DNA of 39,845 nt from the NCBI GenBank assembly GCA_963933095.1, contig CAWVSV010000009.1:1-39845 (forward strand), in the 5' to 3' direction. Shown here piece by piece: positions 9,186 through 17,645 of this stretch. The notes under the pieces are model-generated. The model saw only the letters and a list, made by a program, of their open reading frames with translations. It ran no database searches and was not told the DNA's origin. The first letter of the stretch is position 1; each line of letters begins with the position of its first letter. This stretch comes from UBA1124 sp963933095 (GTDB taxonomy: Bacteria > Pseudomonadota > Gammaproteobacteria > Pseudomonadales > Cellvibrionaceae). A program made the position numbers and the translations under genes.

Positions 9186-10058
9186 TTAACCAAAAAAATT
9201 AACGGCGTCGGTGAAAAAAGTCACAGCAATAACCGCCATCACAATCAAACCAATTATTAAGCCTTGCCTAAGGCTATGAGAGCCCGCTTCGTTACTGGCG
9301 TGCTCAGTAATTTGCGGATTCGGCTTTCTGACCGGTGCCGACGAGACGGTTGTAATTTTGCGCGCTGCGGGACTCACCTTGACCTTGGTCTTAGCTGGCG
9401 TAGCCCTAACGCTGCGAACAGAAGTTTTATCTACATCCTTGGCTGGGCCTATGATACCAAAGCAAAGGGTGTCGAAGCGTAATTCATCCCCGCGCTTTAT
9501 CTTAGCCTCACTGACGCGCTTACCATTGAGGTAGGTGCCGTTAGATGAGTCGAGGTCTTTTACATAGAGCTGCCCGTTTTTGACGATTAGCTCGGCATGA
9601 CGGCGAGACAAATGACTGGCCGCCAAAGTAATATCACAATCACTAGAGCGACCTATTGTGGTGCAGGCTTTGAGCCCAAAAACTCGATTCGAGAGAGCAC
9701 TGCTGTTGGCTTTAAGGGCCCATCCGGTGCTCTCTTCGTCTCGGGCGATAGCAGGCGATTCTGTTTTTTTTACTTTTGGATCGACAACGTGCAACTCTTC
9801 ACTGCCAATTCGCAGTAAGTCGCCAGCTTTCAAGTTTGCTTTATTAACAACTGGAGCACCATTAAGCCAAACATTCTTACCGTTCGCTAAGTTATTGAGA
9901 GTCAACTGATTCATATTAACAACAATCTCAGCGTGATAAGCAGCAACCCCCTTAGCGGTTAGCGATAAATTGTTATCCGTGGCCATGCCAATAGTGACTT
10001 TGGGCTCAACTAGCCACACGGCATTGTGTTTATTATTTTTAAAGCGCAGTTTTAACAT
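9186..10058 (-). CDS. tandem FHA-domain protein with C-terminal membrane anchor
   Basis: Two forkhead-associated domains, normally phosphothreonine-binding modules, followed by a linker and a transmembrane helix (about 267-290, LIIGLIVMAVIAVTFF); 290 aa. FHA2 (about 128-200) is canonical: GR at 136-137, SRRHAEL at 151-157 and SSNGTYLNG at 171-179. FHA1 (about 1-90) keeps the fold and YHAEI but has GM instead of GR and lacks the Ser-Arg before His, so it probably does not bind phosphopeptides. The basic, Pro-rich linker (~210-265) is low complexity. I start at ATG 10058, with AAAGGA 10 nt upstream, rather than the in-frame GTG at 10085. It is divergent from a PP2C phosphatase gene 208 bp away, which implies a shared Ser/Thr-phosphorylation circuit. 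No kinase or type VI secretion gene is in the window. Confidence 0.88.
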   Translation of the reverse strand: MLKLRFKNNKHNAVWLVEPKVTIGMATDNNLSLTAKGVAAYHAEIVVNMNQLTLNNLANGKNVWLNGAPVVNKANLKAGDLLRIGSEELHVVDPKVKKTESPAIARDEESTGWALKANSSALSNRVFGLKACTTIGRSSDCDITLAASHLSRRHAELIVKNGQLYVKDLDSSNGTYLNGKRVSEAKIKRGDELRFDTLCFGIIGPAKDVDKTSVRSVRATPAKTKVKVSPAARKITTVSSAPVRKPNPQITEHASNEAGSHSLRQGLIIGLIVMAVIAVTFFTDAVNFFG

Positions 10059-10266
10059 AGGGTCGGTATCCTTTCGCCTTGTCACTTATTGGTTTTGAAA
10101 CGGATAATGCTATAAGAGTATTTGTATTATCAATAGCTTAGGTGAATAATTTCACAGTAAATTGAACTGTTAGCCGCTATTATCTTTATCTAACGATCAA
10201 CCAACTTAGCTTGCGAAGACAACTGCGGCAAAGTCAATTCTAACAAACACAGCTGTAAAGCATATT

Positions 10267-11115
10267 ATGCAATCATTGATATTTAGTGCCAGCACCAACA
10301 AAGGTCTACATCGAGACAACAACGAAGACAGTTTTTTAAGCTTGCCCGAGCGAGGTCTCTGGGTAGTTGCAGATGGTATGGGCGGTCATGAGGCCGGCGA
10401 AGTCGCTAGCGCTATTGTTCGGGAGACATTAGAGCAAACAGACTCCGAAACAAGGCTTGCCGCCGCCCTACAGCGCTCACATAAAGCCGTTATAGAAGCC
10501 GCCAACGCCGGTATTGGCGCCAAAGGCATGGGGTCTACCGTTGTTGCTCTTAGAAGCCGGCATCACGACTATCAGGTTGCCTGGGTTGGCGACAGCCGTG
10601 CCTATCTGTGGTCCCAAAATGACAATGGCGGCCAGTTAGAGCAATTATCTACCGACCACTCTTATGTGCAAATGTTACTGGCATCAGGCTCCATCGAAGC
10701 GAGCGAGCTAGATAGCCACCCTGACAAAAACATCATTACCCAGTGCATTGGCTGGCAAGAACTCGATGAGGTCACTGTCGACACTATCGAGGGGGTCTGG
10801 CAAAAGAATCAGTGGATAGTCCTTTGCAGTGATGGTTTAAGCGATGAAGTCGACGATGCAGAGATTGCTCAATTGCTGAACGGCGCAAAAAAAACCCAAG
10901 ACGCTGTAGAGTTGCTAATTGATGCCGCACTTGAGAGTGGCGGCCACGACAACATCACCATTCAAGTGATCGAGTCACCGCTAACCAAGCGCCATATATC
11001 ACCCAAGCTAACCGAATGGATACCTAAAATAAGTACCCAAACAGGAGTTAACACAGTGTTTTATAGTGCAGTAGCCATCGGTCTTTCGCTAATAAGCTAC
11101 TGGCTTTTGACTTAA
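10267..11115 (+). CDS. PP2C-family Ser/Thr phosphatase, C-terminally membrane-anchored
   Basis: Metal-dependent protein phosphatase of the PPM/PP2C class (282 aa). Expected motifs occur in order: RDNNEDSF (16-23), the metal-binding VVADGMGGHEAGE (33-45, with Asp36 and Gly37), GMGSTVVAL, VAWVGDSRAYLW, LSTDHSYVQ, NIITQCIG, VLCSDGLSDEV and GGHDNITI. All the usual metal-coordinating aspartates appear intact. The last ~20 residues (VFYSAVAIGLSLISYWLLT) form a membrane helix, which should hold the catalytic domain on the cytoplasmic face. It pairs divergently with the FHA protein, which also ends in a membrane helix. A possible promoter TTGTAT-17-AATAAT lies at 10122-10150. The family includes PppA and Stp, which reverse Hanks-type kinase phosphorylation; the partner kinase must be elsewhere. 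Confidence 0.93.
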   Translation: MQSLIFSASTNKGLHRDNNEDSFLSLPERGLWVVADGMGGHEAGEVASAIVRETLEQTDSETRLAAALQRSHKAVIEAANAGIGAKGMGSTVVALRSRHHDYQVAWVGDSRAYLWSQNDNGGQLEQLSTDHSYVQMLLASGSIEASELDSHPDKNIITQCIGWQELDEVTVDTIEGVWQKNQWIVLCSDGLSDEVDDAEIAQLLNGAKKTQDAVELLIDAALESGGHDNITIQVIESPLTKRHISPKLTEWIPKISTQTGVNTVFYSAVAIGLSLISYWLLT

Positions 11116-11619
11116 GTACGGGGCTCCCGAATTGTTCAAATAATTGCTTGTTACTGCATACTTTTGAGCCTTCTTACCATACTGTTAAGCCTTGCGGGGG
11201 ACTTGTACCCAAGCTAAAAGCTACCTCGAATATTGAGTGTAAAACCAACCTTGTAGTGGCCAAACCGTTGAACAAAGCAGCCCCGCCACCTAAACTCTTA
11301 TTAACCGCTAACCTTAAAATGCAATATGCTAAAAAATTTTCGGTACTACTATCGATCCGCGAGCCACTACATAGCGCAACACGATACTGCCGGCAACATG
11401 ACCCAATAATTGCAGGATCGAACTATTAAGTAATACCTCTAAATCACCGGCAACGTTTTTGCGATGGAACAAATAGCTTGCAATAGCCCAACTGTGCGCA
11501 CTAGCCGAGTCACAAACAGCCACACTTAGATTACCGGACATAACGTCGAGAGCCTGTCGGCCTACCAATGCGTCTAAAACCTCGCTTTTCACTCAGTGGC
11601 TGGCCTCTATTTAAGTCAA
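11116..11619. other. about 500 bp between PP2C and uvrB without a confident gene
   Basis: An 87-codon minus-strand frame (11592-11329, GTG start) begins 27 bp after the uvrB stop and could in principle be a downstream operon partner. Its ribosome binding site is poor (AGAGG 11 nt upstream) and its sequence matches nothing I know. A 93-codon plus-strand frame at 11148-11429 overlaps it and looks random. I leave both uncalled. The region should contain the ends of two converging transcripts, but I see no clear terminator. Confidence 0.4.
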
Positions 11620-13623
11620 TCAAAGCGCCTGTGTTTTTAACTGGGTTATTTGGTCGCGCAAAGTGGCTGCCTTTTCAAACTCCAAATCTTTGGCGGCTTG
11701 ATGCATAAGCTTTTCTAGCGCTTCTATTTGCTTCCAAATATCGCCGCCTGAATCGACTTTATAGATGGCATCTATATCCGCCACCATCTTCTGGCGCTTG
11801 GCCTTTGCCCTACCTCCAGTGGCGTAGGCGCCTTCAAGTACATCCGCTACCCGTTTGACAATACCCTGAGGAGTAATGCCATGAAGCTTGTTATGCTCTT
11901 TTTGCTTGTCGCGACGACGCTCAGTTTCATCCATAGCGCGCTGCATTGAACCCGTAATTTTATCGGCATAAAGAATCGCACGGCCATTAATATTACGCGC
12001 TGCGCGGCCAATCGACTGAATCAGAGAACGATCCGATCGCAAGAATCCCTCTTTATCGGCGTCTAAAATAGCCACCAGTGAGACTTCGGGAATATCCAGC
12101 CCCTCGCGCAGTAAGTTGATCCCCACCAGCACATCGAATTCACCTAGACGCAAATCACGGATAATTTCTACGCGCTCAACGGTGGGAATATCCGAGTGCA
12201 TATAGCGCACGCGCACACCGTGATCAGCCAAGTAATCAGTAAGATCTTCAGCCATACGTTTTGTCAAAGTGGTAATAAGCACCCGTTCGTCAATAGGCAC
12301 ACGCTTATTGATTTCAGACAGCACATCATCAACCTGCGTACCTACTGAACGCACCTCAACCACGGGGTCCAGTAAGCCAGTTGGTCGCACCACTTGTTCG
12401 GCAACATTGTCGGCATGCTCATTTTCGTAAGCACCAGGTGTGGCTGATACAAAAACGGTCTGCGGCGTAATTTGTTCCCATTCGTCAAAGCGCATGGGGC
12501 GATTGTCGAGCGCAGATGGCAAGCGAAAACCATAGTTCACCAGAGTTTCCTTACGAGAGCGATCACCGCGATACATGGCGCCAATTTGCGACACAGTCAC
12601 GTGCGATTCATCTACAAACAACAAAGCATCGTCAGGCAAATAGTCAAATAGAGTCGGCGGTGCATTGCCAGAACCTCGCCCCGAAAGGTAGCGCGAGTAG
12701 TTTTCAATGCCATTGCAATAGCCAAGCTCGGTCATCATTTCAAGATCATATTTAGTGCGTTGCTCCAGCCGCTGAGCCTCCACCAGATGATCGTTATTAC
12801 GCAGATGTTCCAAGCGTTCCACCAGTTCGACTTTAATGCAGTCAATGGCACCGAGAATACGCTCGCGTGGTGTCACATAATGAGATTTAGGGTAGATAGT
12901 ACAGCGCGGTATACGGCTAATAATTTCGCCAGTGAGGGGATCAAAGAGTGATAGTTGCTCGATTACATCATCAAATAATTCAATCCGCACAGCTACGCTG
13001 TCAGAGTCGGCGGGGAAAACATCAATAACATCACCACGCACACGGTAAGTGGCGCGATAAAAATCAGTGTCGTTACGGTTATATTGCACCTCAGCCAAAC
13101 GACGTAACAATTCGCGCTGATCAATCTTGTCGCCGCGATCTAAGTGCAACACCATCTTTAAATAGGCTTCGGGGTCGCCAAGACCATAAATTGCCGACAC
13201 AGTTGCCACCACAATGGCGTCGCTACGCTCAAGTAAAGCCTTGGTCGCCGAAAGTCGCATCTGCTCAATATGCTCGTTAATAGAAGCATCTTTCTCAATA
13301 AATGTGTCCGACGCTGCTACATAGGCCTCTGGCTGGTAGTAATCGTAGTAGGAGACAAAGTATTCAACCGCATTATCGGGGAAAAAGTCCTTAAATTCGC
13401 CATACAGCTGCGCTGCCAAGGTCTTGTTATGGGCCATGACAATGGTTGGTCGCTGCATCTTCTCAATGACCTTAGCCATGGTGAAGGTCTTGCCGGAACC
13501 CGTTACACCAAGCAGAGTCTGCTGCGCCAAACCGGCATCAATACCTTCAACCAAGCTGGCAATCGCTGCCGGCTGATCGCCGGCGGGCTCGAACTTACTC
13601 TTAACTTTAAATGCCTTGCTCAA
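11620..13623 (-). CDS. uvrB: UvrABC excision repair subunit B
   Basis: DNA-damage recognition helicase-like subunit of nucleotide excision repair. UvrA loads it onto lesions and it then recruits UvrC. The 667-aa protein begins SKAFKVKSKFEPAGDQPAAI, aligning with the E. coli start. Walker A is GVTGSGKT (39-46). The damage-probing beta-hairpin region (VSYYDYYQPEAYVAASDTFI) follows. Helicase motifs include DESHVT, SATPG, GINLLREGLDIPEV and QSIGRAARN. A C-terminal UVR domain (LEKLMHQAAKDLEFEKAATLRD) binds UvrC. The start codon is TTG at 13623, with AAGAGA 8 nt upstream; no ATG is available near the conserved N-terminus. A perfect TATAAT (13645-13640 on the minus strand) just upstream may be a -10 box, but its -35 is poor. 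I found no LexA-type CTG-N10-CAG box in the 99-bp gap to rlmL. It may be cotranscribed with rlmL. Confidence 0.97.
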   Translation of the reverse strand: MSKAFKVKSKFEPAGDQPAAIASLVEGIDAGLAQQTLLGVTGSGKTFTMAKVIEKMQRPTIVMAHNKTLAAQLYGEFKDFFPDNAVEYFVSYYDYYQPEAYVAASDTFIEKDASINEHIEQMRLSATKALLERSDAIVVATVSAIYGLGDPEAYLKMVLHLDRGDKIDQRELLRRLAEVQYNRNDTDFYRATYRVRGDVIDVFPADSDSVAVRIELFDDVIEQLSLFDPLTGEIISRIPRCTIYPKSHYVTPRERILGAIDCIKVELVERLEHLRNNDHLVEAQRLEQRTKYDLEMMTELGYCNGIENYSRYLSGRGSGNAPPTLFDYLPDDALLFVDESHVTVSQIGAMYRGDRSRKETLVNYGFRLPSALDNRPMRFDEWEQITPQTVFVSATPGAYENEHADNVAEQVVRPTGLLDPVVEVRSVGTQVDDVLSEINKRVPIDERVLITTLTKRMAEDLTDYLADHGVRVRYMHSDIPTVERVEIIRDLRLGEFDVLVGINLLREGLDIPEVSLVAILDADKEGFLRSDRSLIQSIGRAARNINGRAILYADKITGSMQRAMDETERRRDKQKEHNKLHGITPQGIVKRVADVLEGAYATGGRAKAKRQKMVADIDAIYKVDSGGDIWKQIEALEKLMHQAAKDLEFEKAATLRDQITQLKTQAL

Positions 13624-13722
13624 AAGGGATATCTCTTAAATTATAGGTGATCGACGGGCATTCATGGATATCATGAAAAAGAGGCTATGGCAGTTATGCT
13701 TGGCGCCCCTGCAGATCCATCA

Positions 13723-15924
13723 CTAGGTATTGTGCTTGATTAACCAGCATTTATGGATTTTAGTATTACGCTGAAAATCCTTATCTAGACTGGCGCGACT
13801 AAAGTCTTGCAGGGCATAGCCAGTAAGTGCCTCACTATCAAGTTTGAAGGTGCGCAGGTTGTTTGAAAATATCAAAGTACCTCCGGGAGCCAACAGCTTC
13901 ATGGCATCATCAATTAGCTCGACATGATCACGCTGAACATCAAGCACATCGAGCATGCGCTTCGAATTAGAAAAACTGGGTGGATCCAGCATAATTAGAT
14001 CAAACTGCTGTTTTACACCTTTAGCGCTGGCATCTTTTAACCATTGAATGCAGTCGGCTTGTTCCAGCCGGTTAACGCTTTCGCTCATACCGTTGATGGC
14101 ATAGTTACGCTTGGCCCATGCCAAGTAAGTATGCGACATGTCCACGCTTAAAGTGAACTTTGCACCGGCTATAGCAGCGTGCACAGAGGCCGTAGCGGTA
14201 TAGCAAAACAGATTCAAAAAACGAGCCCCCTTTGCTAGCGCAGCAATTTTCAGCCGTACAGGGCGATGATCGAGGAACAAACCGGTATCAAGATAGCGCC
14301 ACAAGTCCACCTCAAGTTGCACCTCGCCCTCTTTGATTTTTAGCGCCTGCTTACTGTCATCGCCGGCCAATTTTTCATACTGACTAGTGCCTTTGTTACG
14401 ACGGCGCTGCTTGTAACTAACATGGTCCGGCGATAGAGAAAGAGCGTACGGCACAGCCGCTTGAATTTCAGTAAAGCGCTTGGCCGCTTTATCTTCGTCG
14501 ATAGATTTAGGCGCGGCATACTCCTGTACGTGCGCGTAAGTATCGCCATCTATACCGCGGTAGATATCAATTGCGGCAGAGTACTCTGGCATGTCAGCGT
14601 CGTACAGGCGGTAGCAACTAATATCCTCTTTGTTAATCCATTTCGCTATTTGTTTCATATTCTTATGCAAGCGATTAGCCAGCATACGTGCGCCTTCGGT
14701 GAGATTTTCCTCGCCGAGTTTCAGGGCTTTGCCTGTTTCGCGTTCGCGCACTCGCATGAAGTTTTTGGGTTCAAGATTAAATAGCAGCAATTCGCTCGGC
14801 AAGGTGCCGTTAAAAAACTTATACTTTTTGTAGGAATGTAAATTAGTGCCGCGGCAAAGATCGGTGTTGCCAGTAAAAATGGCTGCCTGCCAACCCTCAA
14901 ACCCCTCTTTTAGACGCTCGCCAAAGTGAGCGTATAAATACTTCAAAGACTCGATATCACCGAGACGTTCACCATAGGGCGGATTACTTATCACCAAACC
15001 TGGCTTAAGTATTTTATGCGTTGGCTGGACAAAATCTTTAAGCTCTTTGCGGGTGACGCGGATCCAGTCGTCAAGCTTAGCTTGGATAACGTTGCTCTCG
15101 GCAGCCCGAATAACGTGCAGATTGGCGTCGTAGCCACGAATTTCAACCAATTCTCGGTCCAGACCTACGCGGCGGCGCGACCGTGCCTCTTGTAAGAGGT
15201 TTTGCCAAACATCGTCATCATGCATTAGCCACTGTTCGAAACCAAACGAACGTTCCAGTCCCGGGGCAATGTCACCCGCTATCATAGCGGCTTCAATGAG
15301 CAATGTGCCCGAGCCACACATAGGGTCGAGCAAGGCGCCGCCACTTTTCGCAATCTCTGGCCAGTTAGCGCGCAGTAATAGCGCCGCCGCCAGATTTTCT
15401 TTCATTGGCGCAATGCCCTGCTGGGTCCGATAACCGCGCCGGTGTAAGCTGCTGCCAGACAGATCCAGGCTGATTTGCGCCTGACCGCGGCTAAGGCGAA
15501 CATTGATACGTATATCAGGGTTTTGCTTATCGACCGATGGGCGTCGATCTTCACTGTCGCGCAAACTGTCAACAATGGCGTCTTTCACCCGCAAAGCGCC
15601 AAACTGGCTATTGCGAATAGTCTTATTAGTACCAATAAAATCAACCACAAAACTGCCATCAATACTTAGGTGTTCCGCCCATGGAATTTCTTGAGCACCC
15701 GTGTAAAGCTCATCACCACTTTCTACATCCACCTTAGCCAATGGTAATAAGATTTTATTGGCCAAACGCGACCATAGGCAAGCCCGATAGGCCAGTTCTA
15801 GATCACCATCGAAATACACACCGGCTACAGTTTCCCGAGTGTCGGTCGCCCCCATATCGCCAAGCTCTTTTAGCAAAAGGCCTTCAATGCCTTTCGGGCA
15901 GGCTGCAAAATAATGATGTTGCAT
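13723..15924 (-). CDS. rlmL: bifunctional 23S rRNA methyltransferase RlmL/RlmK
   Basis: Fused enzyme that makes m2G2445 (N-terminal half, RlmL) and m7G2069 (C-terminal half, RlmK) in 23S rRNA; 733 aa from the chosen start. A THUMP RNA-binding domain occupies about residues 45-155. The first methyltransferase shows LDPMCGSGTLLIEAA and the catalytic VISNPPYGERLG. The second, near the C-terminus, shows FLNLFCYTATASVHAA and LIMLDPPSFSNSKR. I start at ATG 15924 (MQHHYFAACPKGIEGLL), with AAGAGAAG upstream, rather than the in-frame TTG at 15951, because E. coli RlmL begins at the equivalent point. The length agrees with E. coli (702 aa). It lies upstream of uvrB on the same strand and is divergent from rmf, a grouping of ribosome-related genes. 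Confidence 0.96.
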   Translation of the reverse strand: MQHHYFAACPKGIEGLLLKELGDMGATDTRETVAGVYFDGDLELAYRACLWSRLANKILLPLAKVDVESGDELYTGAQEIPWAEHLSIDGSFVVDFIGTNKTIRNSQFGALRVKDAIVDSLRDSEDRRPSVDKQNPDIRINVRLSRGQAQISLDLSGSSLHRRGYRTQQGIAPMKENLAAALLLRANWPEIAKSGGALLDPMCGSGTLLIEAAMIAGDIAPGLERSFGFEQWLMHDDDVWQNLLQEARSRRRVGLDRELVEIRGYDANLHVIRAAESNVIQAKLDDWIRVTRKELKDFVQPTHKILKPGLVISNPPYGERLGDIESLKYLYAHFGERLKEGFEGWQAAIFTGNTDLCRGTNLHSYKKYKFFNGTLPSELLLFNLEPKNFMRVRERETGKALKLGEENLTEGARMLANRLHKNMKQIAKWINKEDISCYRLYDADMPEYSAAIDIYRGIDGDTYAHVQEYAAPKSIDEDKAAKRFTEIQAAVPYALSLSPDHVSYKQRRRNKGTSQYEKLAGDDSKQALKIKEGEVQLEVDLWRYLDTGLFLDHRPVRLKIAALAKGARFLNLFCYTATASVHAAIAGAKFTLSVDMSHTYLAWAKRNYAINGMSESVNRLEQADCIQWLKDASAKGVKQQFDLIMLDPPSFSNSKRMLDVLDVQRDHVELIDDAMKLLAPGGTLIFSNNLRTFKLDSEALTGYALQDFSRASLDKDFQRNTKIHKCWLIKHNT

Positions 15925-16080
15925 AATTTCTTCTCTTTGTGCCTTAACCAATTATTCGTAAATTAGCTAACAGCGGTATTTGATATAAAAAAACAGGTGG
16001 TTCACGGCGTTGTCGTCATTTTTTACTGACTCATTGGCGCTAGGAATACGCCGATATTGTTTATCTAGAACGGAGTAGCT

Positions 16081-16257
16081 ATGAAAAGACAAAAACGAAA
16101 CCAGATCGAGCGTACATTTAGTAAAGGTTATAACCTTGGGGTAGACGGCAGATCGAGAAATCTTTGTATGCACGGCTCAAACTGGTCGCCTAGTATGAAT
16201 GAACGGCTCGCGCAAAGCTCGGGAGAACCGGTGGGCCGGTTTCAATCGAGCCGCTGA
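16081..16257 (+). CDS. rmf: ribosome modulation factor
   Basis: A 58-codon gene whose product begins MKRQKRNQIERTFSKGYNLG and continues with VDGRSRNLC. This matches E. coli RMF (55 aa: MKRQKRDRLERAHQRGYQAG, then AGRSKEMCP), including the very basic N-terminus and the GY-x2-G-x2-GRS-x3-C core. RMF binds 70S ribosomes in stationary phase and drives 100S dimer formation, protecting idle ribosomes. ATG 16081 is preceded by CGGAG with 5 nt spacing. The C-terminal third (WSPSMNERLAQSSGEPVGRF) is divergent from E. coli but keeps the Trp and the WxxxMxxR-like pattern. The gene sits between rlmL (divergent) and pyrD (convergent), an arrangement I recall from pseudomonads. Confidence 0.95.
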   Translation: MKRQKRNQIERTFSKGYNLGVDGRSRNLCMHGSNWSPSMNERLAQSSGEPVGRFQSSR

Positions 16258-16321
16258 AGCACAAAAAACTCTGCAATATGTAAATGTAGCGCTTAAAATC
16301 TTTAGGCTTTTGGGCGTTGCG

Positions 16322-17344
16322 CTATAGATCAAGCTCAGCAATAGCATCGCAGCATTCACCGATGAGTTCAGGCCCGCGATAAATAAAACCACTGTATATT
16401 TGCACAATATTTGCGCCTGCCAGCATTTTTTCGGCAGCATCGGCACCCGATCCTATGCCGCCAACCCCAATAATAGGCAGGGTATCACCCAGAGCAGCTT
16501 TTAAATGGCTAATAACTTCAGTGCTTTGATCTTTAACCGGAGCACCACTTAAACCACCTGCCTCATTGGCATGCAAACTGCCCTTGACACTGTCGCGTTC
16601 TATGGTGGTATTGGTAGCTATAACACCATCCATACCCTGATCTTTAAGAGCTTGCGCTACTTCAGCAATCTCATCGGCATTCATGTCAGGGGCAATCTTC
16701 ACGGCCAAAGGTACATAGCGGCCATAAGCTTGATGCAAGTGGCGCTGCTCGATCTTTAATGATTCTAACAACGCATTAAGGCTGTCGCCAAATTGCAAAT
16801 TGCGTAAGCCGGGGGTGTTGGGGGATGACACGTTAACGGTAATGTAGTCGGCATATTGGTAAACTTTAGTCATGCACTGCCGATAGTCATCGACGGCATT
16901 TTCAACCGGTGTATCGAAGTTCTTACCAATATTAATGCCCAGAACACCATCAAAGCGACGTTTCTTAACCTGTGCCACCAAGTGGTCAACGCCTTTATTA
17001 TTAAACCCCATGCGATTAATAATGGCTTGATGCTCGGGAAGCCTAAACAGGCGCGGCTTAGGGTTGCCAGGCTGAGGCCTAGGCGTAACGGTGCCTATTT
17101 CAACGGAGCCAAAACCAAACTGGCCAAGTGCGTTAAAGTAATCTCCACTTTTGTCGAGACCGGCAGCCATACCAACAGGATTAGGAAAGGTTAAGCCCAT
17201 AACTTCAACAGGGTTGTCGGCTACTTTGGCTACTAGCAACCTCATTAGATGCAAACGATCACATGCGCCAATAAGATCTAGGGACAATTCGTGAGAAACT
17301 TCAGGATCCAGAGCAAAAAGTGCCTTGCGAGCCAACGAATACAT
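16322..17344 (-). CDS. pyrD: dihydroorotate dehydrogenase (quinone), class 2
   Basis: Inner-membrane-associated FMN flavoprotein that oxidises dihydroorotate to orotate, passing electrons to quinone: the fourth step of pyrimidine synthesis. The product is 340 aa. The N-terminal helices typical of the membrane-bound class are present (YSLARKALFALDPEVSHELS). Motifs include NPVGMAAGLDKSG, the active-site loop VNVSSPNTPGLRNLQ (catalytic serine at about residue 174), VKIAPDM, VIATNTT, and the C-terminal phosphate-binding IIGVGGIGSG. I choose ATG 17344 (MYSLARKALF), which matches E. coli MYYPFVRKALF, over an in-frame TTG two codons upstream. AAGG lies 8 nt before this ATG. It is convergent with rmf. 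Confidence 0.97.
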   Translation of the reverse strand: MYSLARKALFALDPEVSHELSLDLIGACDRLHLMRLLVAKVADNPVEVMGLTFPNPVGMAAGLDKSGDYFNALGQFGFGSVEIGTVTPRPQPGNPKPRLFRLPEHQAIINRMGFNNKGVDHLVAQVKKRRFDGVLGINIGKNFDTPVENAVDDYRQCMTKVYQYADYITVNVSSPNTPGLRNLQFGDSLNALLESLKIEQRHLHQAYGRYVPLAVKIAPDMNADEIAEVAQALKDQGMDGVIATNTTIERDSVKGSLHANEAGGLSGAPVKDQSTEVISHLKAALGDTLPIIGVGGIGSGADAAEKMLAGANIVQIYSGFIYRGPELIGECCDAIAELDL

Positions 17345-17645
17345 AAACAAAACCTTAATTTAAAATACAGAGCTTGGGTATAGGTAAAAACATGGCATAA
17401 ATTGTACGCTAAAGACGCGCAATTTTCTATTTACACGAACCACATATCCTTATTGGCATCGACTCCGGAACTGCTGCGCATATTGTCATAGCAGACGAAA
17501 CGGCGCAGAGCATTATTATGCAGGCAAAAATTGCGACCATCTCGGGCTCAATAGAGCATATCCATAACTGAACTGGCATAAAATCACACGGGGGCTGCTA
17601 GCGTATTGGTAATATTAACGACCACACTGACAGTCAACAAACATC
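17345..17645. other. intergenic region between gdhB and pyrD
   Basis: About 300 bp holding the pyrD upstream region; both flanking genes are on the minus strand. A plus-strand frame without a start codon (about 17410-17572) stays open for some 50 codons but cannot be initiated, and I treat it as chance. I see no hairpin terminator after gdhB and no strong sigma-70 promoter. Confidence 0.45.

Noticed and set aside
9186..11115. Type VI secretion or Hanks-kinase locus around FHA/PP2C
   Set aside because: No TssB, TssC, ClpV, VgrG or kinase motif in any neighbouring gene; the neighbours are housekeeping genes.
11329..11592. 87-codon minus-strand frame just after uvrB
   Set aside because: Poor ribosome binding site, no recognisable family, and it overlaps another random frame. 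It stays possible as an operon partner but cannot be supported.
13270..13650. 126-codon plus-strand frame opposite the uvrB 5' end
   Set aside because: Antisense shadow of a well-conserved gene with no features of its own.
17410..17572. Open plus-strand frame of about 50 codons between pyrD and gdhB
   Set aside because: No start codon with a ribosome binding site and no recognisable motif; open by chance.
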